From positions 1 through 64,000 of the forward strand of contig JAIWNE010000103.1 in NCBI GenBank assembly GCA_025331445.1: a stretch of DNA of 64,000 nt, read 5' to 3'. Source of the DNA: Blakeslea trispora. Taxonomy: Eukaryota > Mucoromycota > Mucoromycetes > Mucorales > Choanephoraceae. This document shows, one piece after another, positions 21,449 through 30,930 of the stretch; positions within the stretch are counted from its first letter, which is position 1; every line of letters begins with the position of its first letter. The notes beneath the pieces were generated by a model that made no database searches, had not been told where the DNA came from, and was given only the letters and a program-made list of their open reading frames with translations. The position numbers and the translations under genes are program-made.

Positions 21449-23536
21449 TTTCTTTTCTTCTTTCTTTTCTTCTTCCTTTTCTTCTTTCTTTTCTTCTTCC
21501 TTTTCTTCTTCCTTTTCTTCTTCTTTAAATTTTTCTTTCGTAAAGGTCTTCCTAAACTTAGCAGAAGCAAAGTCTTTTGGCAATGCAGAAAGGCGCTGTA
21601 TTTTTGCAGGTCTTCCTGGTTTCTTGACCTCAGTCGCTTCTGGAAGAGTCAGCTTTGGAACTGATAGAGGCTCTTCGGCTATGCGAGACCTACCATCAAC
21701 ATACGAATCGGTATTGCAGATGAGGAAACTCTCAACTGCATCTGTCAGTCGAATCGTTTCCACATAATCACCCTCAGCATCACGGAATGCACCTTCCAAA
21801 GCAACAACATACTTCATCCAATCTTTGGAGAAGCTTTTAGGGGCATCTGCAACTTCTTCTTCTTGATTGCTGACTATCCACCATCGGCGAGGTATGCTTG
21901 ACAGCTCAATTCTCTGATTCCCTAAAGCATCAAATTGATGGCAGCAAAACAAGCCATAAACGACTCTGTTCTTGCAATTGCATTCAGAGTAATGCTTGGG
22001 GATGACAGGGCGTTCTCTATACAATTCTTCACGTAATTTGTAAAGAGCGAGGTGGCCAATCTTACCACGCAAATGACGGAGGTTTTCATCTTCACTGATA
22101 ACCTTATCAGAAGTTGCTTTCTCTTTCAACTTCTGTTCTTCATAGCTGCGCTCAAAGTCCTTCAAGTACTCGTGTACTTTATCAAAAGCAACACAAAGAT
22201 GTTGCGCTGAAATCATCTTGCGCTTCAGAGCACTATGTCCACTCTCAGCCCTTTGAGTAGTGGTGCAACCCATTGTTTTGATTTTGGAAGTGTAGCTGGC
22301 AGCCCATTGATGCAAGCACAACTTCCATTCTGCTTCAAAGTACTCTTTGAACTTCATTCTTTCTTCTCTTGAAACAAAATAGTTGTCATCAAGGAGAATC
22401 CCGTTGATCTTGTTCAATTTTTCTGAATACTTTGTGAAGCCAGTGAGGTTAATCAAATCAGAAACACACGACTTGAACTCTTCAACAACATCATCATTCT
22501 TGAACGTCTTCTTGTTACAGTGATCGCTCAAGTTGTTCAACATGTGCCATGTACACAAAAGCTTCTTGTTTTGAGGAAACAACTTATCAAGCGCATTTCT
22601 CAAAGCAGTACATTTGTCAGTAACGAACACAGTTTGATGCAATTCGTCACCCACTTGTTTCTTGAGCATTTCAAGAACCCATTGATAAGTAGTTTCCTGC
22701 TCATTTGATGTCCAAGCAAAGGCTACAGGAAAGCTCTTGAAGGATCTTTGGCCAATGTTTGCAACCCCATAGATACCAATCAATGGCATACCGAGATTGT
22801 TTGTCTTGTAGGTTGCGTCGATAACCATTACTTCAGGAAACTGCTTTGCTTTTTCTGTCATTGGCTTGCTCGCAAAAAAAATGGACTTCAAGAACATTGT
22901 CTGATCAAAATCGTAAAATGTCATATAGCCATTGCTTTGCATTTGCTGGATCAACAAATTTGCTTGTTCAGTAGATGCTCTCTGGGAAGCTTCTTTTGTC
23001 TGTTTGTTATAGACACTTTTCATGTTCTTAACGTCAGCTTTAGTCAATTTGTTATAAGGACTATCTTTACTGATTGTATTCTGAATTTTACGAGCTGATG
23101 AATTTTGCTCAAGACCAAAGCTAATCTTTCTCATGTCATCTACTTCAAGAATACTTTTACGTCCCTTTGAAGTTGACAGTAGATTGAGATCATCGATAGG
23201 GTGGTTATGACAAAGTTCATTCTCATTCTTAGGATCAAGAAGGTTAAACAAATTTTTGCCTTTGGGCTTGAAGAATCTGATAGTGTAGGGGCATTCTGTC
23301 TTATGGCTCATTTTGGCACGACGTTTGCTAGGATCTTCGACTCTTTTCGTTTCCCTTTGCTTGCCACTTTTGACACACTGAAAGATTAAGCTTTTTGCGT
23401 CAGACCGAGTGACAGAAACGACAAATTTGTTTCTAATTGAGTATTCTCTAATAAGAGTATTGAGAGATTGTCGATCAATGTTGCTGGGGATGTTAGGAAG
23501 TGCTTCTGGAACTTTGTAAAGTTGATCTGTAATCAT
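21200..23536 (-). CDS. MULE transposase (FAR1-like zinc finger, DDE, SWIM)
   Basis: Open for 778 residues from the ATG at 23536. Residues after about 700 are probably out of frame (see the OTU entry). An N-terminal FAR1/WRKY-GCM1-like DNA-binding region has C54, C82, H110 and H112. The DDE core has 'VMVIDATYKTNN' (D240), 'VFVTDKCTALRNAL' (D307), the C-x-x-H pair 'LCTWHMLNN' typical of MULEs, and 'TTTQRAESGHSALK' (E431). A SWIM-type zinc motif 'CNCKNRVVYGLFCCH' follows near 519-533, then a Lys/Glu tract with a four-residue KEEE rhythm. All catalytic residues are present, so the domain looks functional. Restoring one base in the tract would give one 979-residue transposase-OTU protein. Confidence 0.88.
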   Translation of the reverse strand: MITDQLYKVPEALPNIPSNIDRQSLNTLIREYSIRNKFVVSVTRSDAKSLIFQCVKSGKQRETKRVEDPSKRRAKMSHKTECPYTIRFFKPKGKNLFNLLDPKNENELCHNHPIDDLNLLSTSKGRKSILEVDDMRKISFGLEQNSSARKIQNTISKDSPYNKLTKADVKNMKSVYNKQTKEASQRASTEQANLLIQQMQSNGYMTFYDFDQTMFLKSIFFASKPMTEKAKQFPEVMVIDATYKTNNLGMPLIGIYGVANIGQRSFKSFPVAFAWTSNEQETTYQWVLEMLKKQVGDELHQTVFVTDKCTALRNALDKLFPQNKKLLCTWHMLNNLSDHCNKKTFKNDDVVEEFKSCVSDLINLTGFTKYSEKLNKINGILLDDNYFVSREERMKFKEYFEAEWKLCLHQWAASYTSKIKTMGCTTTQRAESGHSALKRKMISAQHLCVAFDKVHEYLKDFERSYEEQKLKEKATSDKVISEDENLRHLRGKIGHLALYKLREELYRERPVIPKHYSECNCKNRVVYGLFCCHQFDALGNQRIELSSIPRRWWIVSNQEEEVADAPKSFSKDWMKYVVALEGAFRDAEGDYVETIRLTDAVESFLICNTDSYVDGRSRIAEEPLSVPKLTLPEATEVKKPGRPAKIQRLSALPKDFASAKFRKTFTKEKFKEEEKEEEKEEEKKEEKEEEKKEEKKEERKKKRKKKRRKKDAKEKHVKKKATLYTTCIFPKKEGLLIQKSSESNSWIFLSLLILSKMMLYRPIIQRVMVIAVLEQHHI

Positions 23537-23581
23537 TGTTATGTCAAAGAGAAAAGGGGTAATAATTAAAAAAAAATGGTC

Positions 23582-23687
23582 GTGGTATATAAGGGTCGTG
23601 GTATATAAAGCTTATATAATATTTTGAAACTCAGGTATGGATCGGGTGCGTCGTGGTATATAAGGATTTAGGGTCGTGGTATATAAC
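23582..23687 (-). repeat. Right terminal inverted repeat of the MULE (106 bp)
   Basis: Exact inverted copy of 20382-20487. The transposase start codon lies 45 bp inside it, so the arm probably also carries the promoter. Confidence 0.95.
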
Positions 23688-23694
23688 CTCACTG

Positions 23695-23703
23695 AATTTT
23701 AAA
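23695..23703. repeat. Right target-site duplication of the MULE (9 bp)
   Basis: Second copy of AATTTTAAA, directly outside the right end of the element. Confidence 0.75.
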
Positions 23704-24144
23704 CTCCAAATACACAAGTTTTAGTATCCAGGTTTTATCTGCCCTTGTTTTACTCTAAAACAAATCAGCAAGGCTTGTTTCCCTAAACTTTCTCTTGCAA
23801 TCATGGCCAGATGAAGGCTGTGCGCACATCAAAAAAGAAGATTACAACTTTTTTCTGATTTAGTGGATCCAATGCATCAAAAAACGGTAGCAGGATGAAA
23901 CATATGGCATAGAGGTGTGATTTTCGACAAGTGGCTTTGCTATGTTATTTTCAAACTCCCAAGCATATATTCATTTAAAAAGTAGCCCTAATAAGAAATA
24001 AGTGGATCAAAAAACCAGCTACAACAGTCACCCAGCTAATATTTTTTTTTCTGTGTTGAACCCATTGGGTCAATCAAGCTTAATAGTTTTTTTCTTCTCC
24101 TTTTTTTTTTCTTTCTAAACCAGCTCATTACATAAATCAAGACA
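23704..24144. other. Spacer upstream of MRT4
   Basis: 440 bp without coding signal. It is the original continuation of the sequence left of the MULE and presumably contains the MRT4 promoter. T-rich tracts precede the start codon. Confidence 0.3.
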
Positions 24145-25008
24145 ATGCCCAAGTCAAAGCGTAGTACAGTTGGTGAGTAGTTAGTGTTGGAAATAAAGCT
24201 AGACTTCCAGAAAGACATAGAGAAACTGACTCAACAATAGTTTCCTTGACTAAGACTGATAAGAAGGGTCGTGGTGGCAAAGAAAAGTTGTTTGAAGATG
24301 TAAAGATTTATAGATCTCTTTTTTTTTGGCTTTTTGAACATTGACTGATTTCATATACTTTATAGATTCAAAGCTGTGTTGACAACTACGATTATTTGTA
24401 CCTTTACTCTGTTAAGGACATGCGTAACACATACTTGAAGGAGATCCGTCATGACTTTAGCGACTCTCGTTTCTTCTATGGTAAGAATCGTGTCATGGCC
24501 AAGGCCCTCGGTACTACCCCTGAGGAAGAATACAAGGAAGGCATTGCTGCTATTGCCAAGGTAATGTTTCCTTTCGAAAAGAAAAGAAAAAAAAACAAGA
24601 CATGGTAGGCTGATTGTTTTGCAATAGAACTTAAACAGTGAAGTGGGTTTATTATTCACCAACAAGCAACCTCAAGAAGTAAAGGCATACTTTGATGAAT
24701 TCGTTAAGCCCGATTATGCTCGCTCGGGTGGTATTGCTACCGAGACTGTCACCTTGCCCGAAGGTCCTGTCAAGCGTGGTGCTGATCCTATGCCTCACAA
24801 TATGGAACCTCTTTTGAGATCTCTTGGTATGCCTACTACCTTGAAGAATGGTATTGTCACATTGCTTGTTCCCTACACTATCTGTATGGAAGGTGAAACA
24901 CTCTCTACAAACCAAGCTCATTTGTTGAAGTTGTTCTACCATCAATTGGCTGAATTCAGCGTTGATTTGATCAGTTATTATCACAACGGACAAGTTAACG
25001 AATTTTAG
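24145..25008 (+). CDS. MRT4: Ribosome assembly factor Mrt4
   Basis: Exons 24145-24172, 24241-24299, 24366-24560, 24628-25008; 220 residues. Mrt4 is a nucleolar paralogue of ribosomal stalk protein uL10/P0 that occupies its rRNA site on pre-60S particles until exchanged for P0. Diagnostic sequence: N-terminal 'MPKSKRSTVVSLTKTDKKGR' (yeast MPRSKRSKLVTLAQTDKKGR), 'VKDMRNTYLKEIRHDF', 'FFYGKNRVMAKALG', 'EEEYKEGIAAIAK', 'GLLFTNKQPQEVKAYF' and 'PHNMEPLLRSLGMPT'. It lacks the acidic P0 tail and stops soon after 'EFSVDLISYYHNG', as Mrt4 should. First exon of 28 nt; all introns 66-68 nt. Confidence 0.95.
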
Positions 25009-25272
25009 ATGAAGCAAACACATACACACTACAAAAAAAAAGCCTTACTTACTTATCCCCCCTTTCCTTCCCTTTTTTTTTCTCTCTTATCTACTATCTA
25101 TTTCTGTACTGCATTTTTTCTCTTCATTAGACCATGTATAAAATAAATTCATGCAAGTCCTTTTTTTTTTTCTTGATAAGCCACTTTTTTGGATTTTTCT
25201 TTCCCCTTTTTTCTGTGTACCTTTCTTTCATTTTTTTGCACCTTACTTTATTACTCTAGAAACCTTTCTACA

Positions 25273-26741
25273 ATGACGACTGAACTAACACCTTATGGTT
25301 AGCCTTACACTAGTATTCTGCTGAAAGATAGACTTGGCTTGTTAAATTGTTATTTTTAGAAAAAGCACGCCTTAAGAATATTGAATTGAATAAAGAGTTA
25401 TTAGCTTCACTTGAAGTTGGTTCAGCGAAGCAGTCCTTGCACGCGACTGTCAAGACAGAAGTGTAAGCTGAGTAAAAAAAAAAATACACAACTTGAGACA
25501 TGTATCTATATGACTTATGATCTATGATAGGTCTATTTCAGAAACAAGTGTAAAAAGGAGGAAACGAAATACAAGTAAGTCCCATGTTAGAGAGAGAAAG
25601 ACAACCCAATTGAACAATAAAAGTCACTAGACCGAAAAAAGAGGAAGCCATTCAAATCAGAAAATCATCTCGAATTAGAGGAGAAAAAGCACTGGAGATT
25701 ACATTAGATGATCATGAAGCTATAAAGGCATTGGCTGAGACTGTTAAAGTAAATGGGATGATTGGATCAGAAAATGAATCTTTATGCTTATCTCTATGGT
25801 TCTAGGAAGATCCTCGCTATACAGACATGATCAATGAAGGGAAGCTGTTGACAGCGGATGATTATTTCTCGGAAGAAATTAAAGCCAAAGCCATTCGAGT
25901 GGATGGTCATTTTAGAGGTTGGGTGAATCCGGTGATTATGGAGAAATATGGACTAGCCCCTTCTGCTACAGAGGCATGGGAGAACAATGGAGGTGGTACT
26001 TATTCGTATGCAGATCCAACAGGCAGTGGGATAAAGCGAAAGAAAGGCGCTCCATCCAATGCAAAAGTAAGATCTTCATTTACAGCTAGATTCAATTGAT
26101 ATTTATTCCATCTACAGGCAGAAGCTCTCAAGATGTTCAAAAAGAATCCCAACCAATATTTCTATAGACATAATGAACCAGGTGAAGAACAGTGGAAAGA
26201 GGATTGGTCCGAAGAGGAAAAACAACTGTTCTTAAAGGTACGTTTTTCTTATAGTATCTAGAAGCCTCCTTTCATTTATTTATATGTTACAAGGTGGCAA
26301 AGGAACATGGATGTGGTGATAAGGTAAACAACAAAAGAATGAAATGTATATATAAATTTGACTCATTTTTTTTGTTACACGTCAAAAAAAAAAGTGGGGA
26401 TTATTTGCTAGTTATATACCTCATAGGTAAAAGAAAAAAAGAAACGAAAACAAGTACACAATGGAATGTTGAGCTTTTTTCTTTTATGTTTATTTGTATA
26501 TAGATTTGGATATCAATGTAGCAGTAATGTTGTTCATTCTCTTTGCTTAAATTCAATTTTCTTAATTCATTGTGTGTAGGTTTTTATCGTCATGAAATAA
26601 TCCAAAATGGACTTGTGTTTGATCCCAATTTTCAGGTAAAGAAAAAAGAAATGAAATGGAATTTGTATGCTTAAAACATTGAACTAGTTCACTTCTTCTG
26701 GTGAGCCTGTCTACATAGGAAATCAACGCTCTCACAAATAG
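25273..26741 (+). CDS. SANT/Myb-like domain protein, function unknown
   Basis: Eleven exons: 25273-25297, 25360-25462, 25531-25574, 25624-25748, 25806-26066, 26118-26237, 26294-26323, 26395-26426, 26504-26523, 26580-26635, 26688-26741; 289 residues. The N-terminal half is charged with a nuclear-signal-like 'KRRKRN' and 'RKSSRIRGEKALEI'. The C-terminal half has 'NQYFYRHNEPGEEQWKEDWS', then 'EEEKQLFLKVAKEHG...DKWGLFASYIPHR', split here over three tiny exons (30, 32 and 20 nt), then 'FGYQCSSFYRHEI'. The W-x(n)-F-L-W-G-x-F spacing and 'HRxGxQCxxxYR' resemble a SANT/Myb repeat (third-helix R-x-x-x-Q-C-x-x-x-Y). A nuclear chromatin or transcription role is inferred. Exon 4 uses an AAAAG acceptor because the next AG breaks the frame. 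Confidence 0.75.
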
Positions 26742-26802
26742 CTTTAGAAAAATAAAATGTATTTATTCTGTCCATGGTATATTCACTTTCTCATATTGAG
26801 TT

Positions 26803-27612
26803 CTACCATTGATCACTGCTGACATGGCAGTTATTCTCAAAATCCCATCCTTGACAAATCATGATATCTTCAAGATACTTGATGCGCTTCTTGTACTCGA
26901 TCTCTTTTGCGTGTAAACTACGTTTTTCGGATTCCAAGACAGCATTATTAAGTACAAGCTTTGCATTCTCTGCCTGCAGAGCATTCACTTGATTTTCTAA
27001 CTGATCCACTTTCATCAATTTCTTCAAACGGGACCTTCTTGCTGCATCTGTATTCTGTTTTGATGATGGTCAAACTTTTTTTTTCTTAGAAAGAATACTT
27101 TATCTAGTCATGATTACCTTTCTACGCTTTAAGGTATCTTCATCAATCGTACCATCCTCAGAGGGCTCTGGTTCCGGCAACTTGCGAATACCACGGGGTT
27201 TTGGTAAAGGCCGAGTCAGTTTGGTGGGCTCAGTTTGAGGGTGAAGTTCCATAGGTGGTCTATCATCACCACCCCAAGAAATATTAAAGACAGTGGAATC
27301 CTCTTTTTTGGATTCGTCTGCTGAATGGCCTTCTCGATACATGAGTGCACAAGAGCTGGTGCTTGCTTTTGACAAGAGTTCTTTAGCAAACCCAGAGGTT
27401 TGGGTTTGGGAAGGGTTAGGTAAAGAAGAAGAAGGATCATCGGGAATAGCAAGCGTATTCACGTTATTCCATAACAAACCACCCTCTTCTTGTGAATCAT
27501 TCAAGGGAGGTGAGGCTGATGACAGGGAGTTATTGTCGACAATAGGAGGGAATAGTGAAGCTGAGGCATCGGAAGTCTGATAAGAAGAATGGTTATAACT
27601 TGTTGTGTTCAT
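26803..27612 (-). CDS. Gcn4-type bZIP transcription factor
   Basis: Exons (minus) 27118-27612 and 26803-27054; 248 residues. The C-terminus is a bZIP: basic region 'TLKRRKNTDAARRSRLKKLM' split by the 63-nt intron, then leucine-zipper heptads 'VDQLENQVNALQAENAKLVL'. NTxAARRSRxxK is the Gcn4/CpcA signature, so general amino-acid control or a related stress response is likely. Upstream is a Ser/Pro-rich acidic region with 'FNISWGGDD', a possible activation patch, and a basic 'PKPRGIRKLPEPEP'. Gcn4-type genes are often controlled by upstream reading frames, but I saw no convincing set in the short leader toward 27700. The name GCN4/cpc-1 is plausible but not proven. Confidence 0.85.
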
Positions 27613-27844
27613 GATAACATCTTTAAACAAAAAAAAACAAGAGTGTGTAAAATTTCCAAGTAGCTGTACTTTTTTTAAGACTGGCAGAGTTTTTTTTTTC
27701 AGCTCTCTTAGGGACCGCCATAAGAAATTCTATGCAATTTTGAACGTGTAGATAAAGGGTGAAGTTTTCTTTTGTCAAAATTTCTTTTATGACACATTTC
27801 CTACTCTATTTGAAGCAAACAAACAACGTTAAAACTTTAGCAAA

Positions 27845-28300
27845 ATGAATCAAAATCTTTATTCGGTACCTTCTCCTCTTCCAGCTATTCCTAAAAAAGC
27901 TGACAAAAGTACTATCAGAACCTTGTTCATTGAATATGCTACAAAAAGCAACTTTACATTGACAACCCATCAATCAGAAAAGAACAGATTAGTTTCGATT
28001 TGCAAGAAGGGTGAATCATATTGCAACACTAGAGGAGCGGATCCAGTTGATAAGCAGAGAATCAGATTAAGTTGTAAAATTGATTGTCCTTACAAATTGA
28101 CATTTTACCAGAAAAAGAATGAGGGATTTGAACTTGTGCAATCAAAGGATGAAAATGCATACAAGCACAACCATTTGCTCGATGAAGCCAATTTGTTGAG
28201 CTCTGCAGAAGGTCGCAAAAACAATTTGACTTCTGCAGATGCAGAAAAGCTTTCCATTGGTATTGATCAGAATGCAACTTCAAGTAACATTCAACTTTAA
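27845..28300 (+). pseudogene. N-terminal zinc-finger part of a MULE transposase
   Basis: 151 residues from ATG to a stop. 'MNQNLYSVPSPLPAIPKKAD' parallels 'MITDQLYKVPEALPNIPSNI' of the intact transposase, and 'KIDCPYKLTFYQKK', 'YKHNHLLDEANLLSSAEGRK' match its zinc-binding region (C-P-Y, H-N-H). Homology ends at 'DQNATSSNIQ', after which the reading stops and the insertion begins. The DDE core does not follow, so alone it could at most make a DNA-binding fragment. Confidence 0.7.
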
Positions 28301-30930
28301 CAGGCTTGTAACAGTCATTAGCTTAGAGAAGCTGGGGGTAGTGTTGAAAAAACGCACTATGTAGATCTATAACTCAAATTGCTTACGAGCGATAGTAAAA
28401 GAGATGCCAAGAGATGACTTCAAGGGCCGTTTCTCAATTGTCACTCCCTTTTTATAGGAGTATCTTGTCAAGACCTATGGCTTGGTTGGTAACACCTATA
28501 GTTCAGGTAGCCAAGTAGAGTGCTTTATGAAGCAGCTTTGATTCCTAACAGGTTGTTTCTTTTTTAGAGGACATAACTGGCCCAGAATATTGTGGATTGG
28601 TAGACTCTATCAGGGATTGGAGATTAAACTAGACCTAACATCATTCTCTTGTTTTGTTTTATTTTAAAAAGAAAATTGTAAATACAGTATTGCAGACTAT
28701 AACCTGCAAGTTTCAAATTTTATAGAAAACTACAACTCTTATTTTTGTTTTTTTTTTGCAAGTAAAAAATTGAACTGATTCACATTATTCTTATATCGAA
28801 TAACCACTAAATTATCGTTTTGGCAAAGTATTTTCAAGTACCAACTAACGCTTTTTAAACTGCTCAGCATTGCATAAAACAGCTAATAATGGTTTTTTTT
28901 GCATATCCTTACTTTCAAGTACTGAGGATACATACACAAGACTTTCAAAATCAAGAAAGAACAGAAAAAAAAAAGCAATAGGGCTTCTTCTTTAGAGAAA
29001 ACGCCCTAAAAATCAATTTGTTGACTACGTTCGTTTGGGTGACACAGCAAAAAGCATGATTTCTGTTATTGAACATTGCCTTATTTCTTCTTTCAGTCTA
29101 CAAATCTCAAGGTTTTTGGCAAAGAATCTAAATCCTTAAATCAGCAAACACAACCTGCTGCTTGAGTCGAGTTTTGCCCACTTGATTTCAAAAATGCAAT
29201 TAGGCATGGTAGATGTATGTGTTGAATTTGGCTGATATTTATATGCCAATGTCTATAATGAAAAAAAAAAAAGCAGCGTATTCTCTTTTTTTTCTCCCCT
29301 TAGACTATAATAATTTTCATTTTCATTAAGTATACACACCAACCGAAGTCAGTGCCAAAACCTCCCAAATTGTGGAGGAAAAGAAGGCAATATATAATAC
29401 GCCGGCTCACATTGAGTATGGCATGCTGTCCCGTGCAGCGCTACCATACAGCAATGATCATGAGGCGGATCCCTGTTCAAAGGGAGTGCAATAACAATCA
29501 TCGTCATCCTCCGGTTAACTTGCATACTTAGCGCTTCACGGGAAGGGAACTAAGTGCGTCGCCGAAGACGATACATAACCATTTTTAAGAGATCAGGTGT
29601 ATGCAGCTGCCCAACAATGAACAAACATACTCAAGCGAAATTCCTTCACGACAATGAAGCCGATCATTAGAAACTTGGCAGAGCTCGACTCATCAGTCCG
29701 CGTTACTATCACAGCTAGAAAGCTGCCCAGTCCCAAACGTACTATAATCAGAGTTAGGATAAAGAAACAGAAAACAAGAGGGAAAAGGTCCCTTTTTATA
29801 TCTTTTTTGACAAGACCAAATCACATGTTATTTTGACTGCTAAATTTTTCTAGCAGTCCTTGATGGGACTTGCTTTTTTGTGTTTTCCCACCCCCTTGTG
29901 TTTTTTGCTTTCTCCTTTTTATTTTGTAGGAAAAAGTAAGAAAAAGCAAGAAAGAGTAAAGAGCTACAAAGAAAGGATGCAGATTTCCTTGACATTTACT
30001 TTACTTCCATAAATAAACTCCTTTTCAAAAAAGCATGGATTATAGTGATACTTGTCCAACCACTTCAAGACGTTGGTCAGTGCGCATAGACTCCGCTCCA
30101 AGTTCTTTTTCTTTATGCCCAAGAATTTGAAAGGTTCCTAACCTGCTCTCTTATTCTATTATATGAGCATCACAAACTCTTTTGTTCTCAAAAGTTAATT
30201 ACCGAGAGGTTTAATTTGGTTGAATTTGTCACGCTTGTTTAAGATGGAGGTTGTCACTCTATCAAGGTTAATCTCTTTCTTAGGCTTGTTTTCTTATAGC
30301 GAGTGGTTAAACAGTCAAAGCTGGCTATACTCTGAAAAGAAAAAAAAAGAAACCAATATGATCCGCGTTAGGACTTGAAGCATTATACATAGAATCAAAA
30401 CTAAAAAGGTCTTTATTTTCTCTTCTAGTTACAGTGTTGGAAAAGAACCAGTGAGGATCTCGACATCAGTGTCCATAAATGCCGAGATCACAAGCGAATG
30501 ACTTTGCGTATGAGTACTATTGGGAATGCATTCAAATCGGATGATACTCGAGTGGAGCTAATTAAAAGCTTCATAAAAATAACACAATTGCTCTGAATAA
30601 CCAAGATAGTGCCACTGATTATGTTTGACCAGTGAAAGAAGATTTCTCATCAATTACCAGGTAACACCATAAGAGCCTCTCTTATATCCTTATCTGTGCA
30701 TAGAGGATGGACCTCTGATTGGGCAATCTAGTTTTCTGAGCTTCTCATAGCTTGAATGATATTTCAAAAGCATTTTATAGAAAGAGGATGACTATATAGT
30801 ACTTATGTGTCAGATTATCTAGCAAATAAACCATGTTGATGAGCAAGTAAAAAATCTTTGAGCAAAGGTGCCAAATTCAACAAACATTCAATAAACGATA
30901 TAAACGATAGTTGCTATGAAGCCAAACTAA
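28301..30930. other. About 2.6-kb insertion splitting the decayed MULE
   Basis: Compared with the intact element only about 60 nt should lie between the two coding remnants; instead there are about 2.6 kb. Frames are short and broken. A partial frame near 30428-30598 ('KRTSEDLDISVHKCRDHKRM') looks coding but is unrecognised. A structured segment sits at 29401-29585. Two similar T-rich stretches ending CAAGACC lie near 28449-28475 and 29789-29816, possibly remains of direct repeats. The nature of the inserted element is unknown. Confidence 0.45.
29401..29585 (+). ncRNA. Candidate structured RNA (nested stems), family unknown
   Basis: Three nested complementary pairs: outer CCCGTGCAGCGCT (29430-29442) with AGCGCTTCACGGG (29530-29542), one mismatch; middle ATGAT (29454-29458) with ATCAT (29497-29501); inner TCCC (29470-29473) with GGGA (29482-29485) around CTGTTCAAAG. 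A small hairpin CGTC...GACG follows, and the segment ends in a T5 run at 29582-29586. TATATAATA at 29391-29399 lies just before it. GTTCAAA in the inner loop faintly resembles a Pol III B box. It does not match the 5S rRNA, tRNA, U1-U6, U3 or SRP motifs I know. It could equally be part of a decayed transposon. Confidence 0.35.

Larger units (their letters stand above)
20375..23694 (-). mobile_element. Young Mutator-like (MULE) element encoding transposase and OTU protease
   Basis: A 3320-bp insertion bounded by a 9-bp direct repeat. Inside are long inverted repeats at 20382-20487 and 23582-23687, 106 bp each and identical base for base by my comparison. Seven less-matching bases lie outside each arm before the duplication. 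One minus-strand coding unit fills most of it: a MULE-type transposase followed by an OTU-like protease domain. Identical arms and a largely open coding region argue for recent movement. The arms contain three copies of TATATACCACGAC, and the left end carries extra 16-bp copies of the same motif, likely transposase-binding sites (inferred). A decayed relative lies at 27.7-32.5 kb. Confidence 0.9.

Noticed and set aside
21270..21767. Plus-strand Phe/Leu/Ser-rich frames over the MULE
   Set aside because: They are the reverse complement of the Lys/Glu tract of the transposase and have no independent features.
29401..29585. 5S rRNA, tRNA, U-snRNA or SRP RNA identity for the nested-stem segment
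   Set aside because: None of the invariant boxes of these families could be found, so it is left as an unknown candidate.
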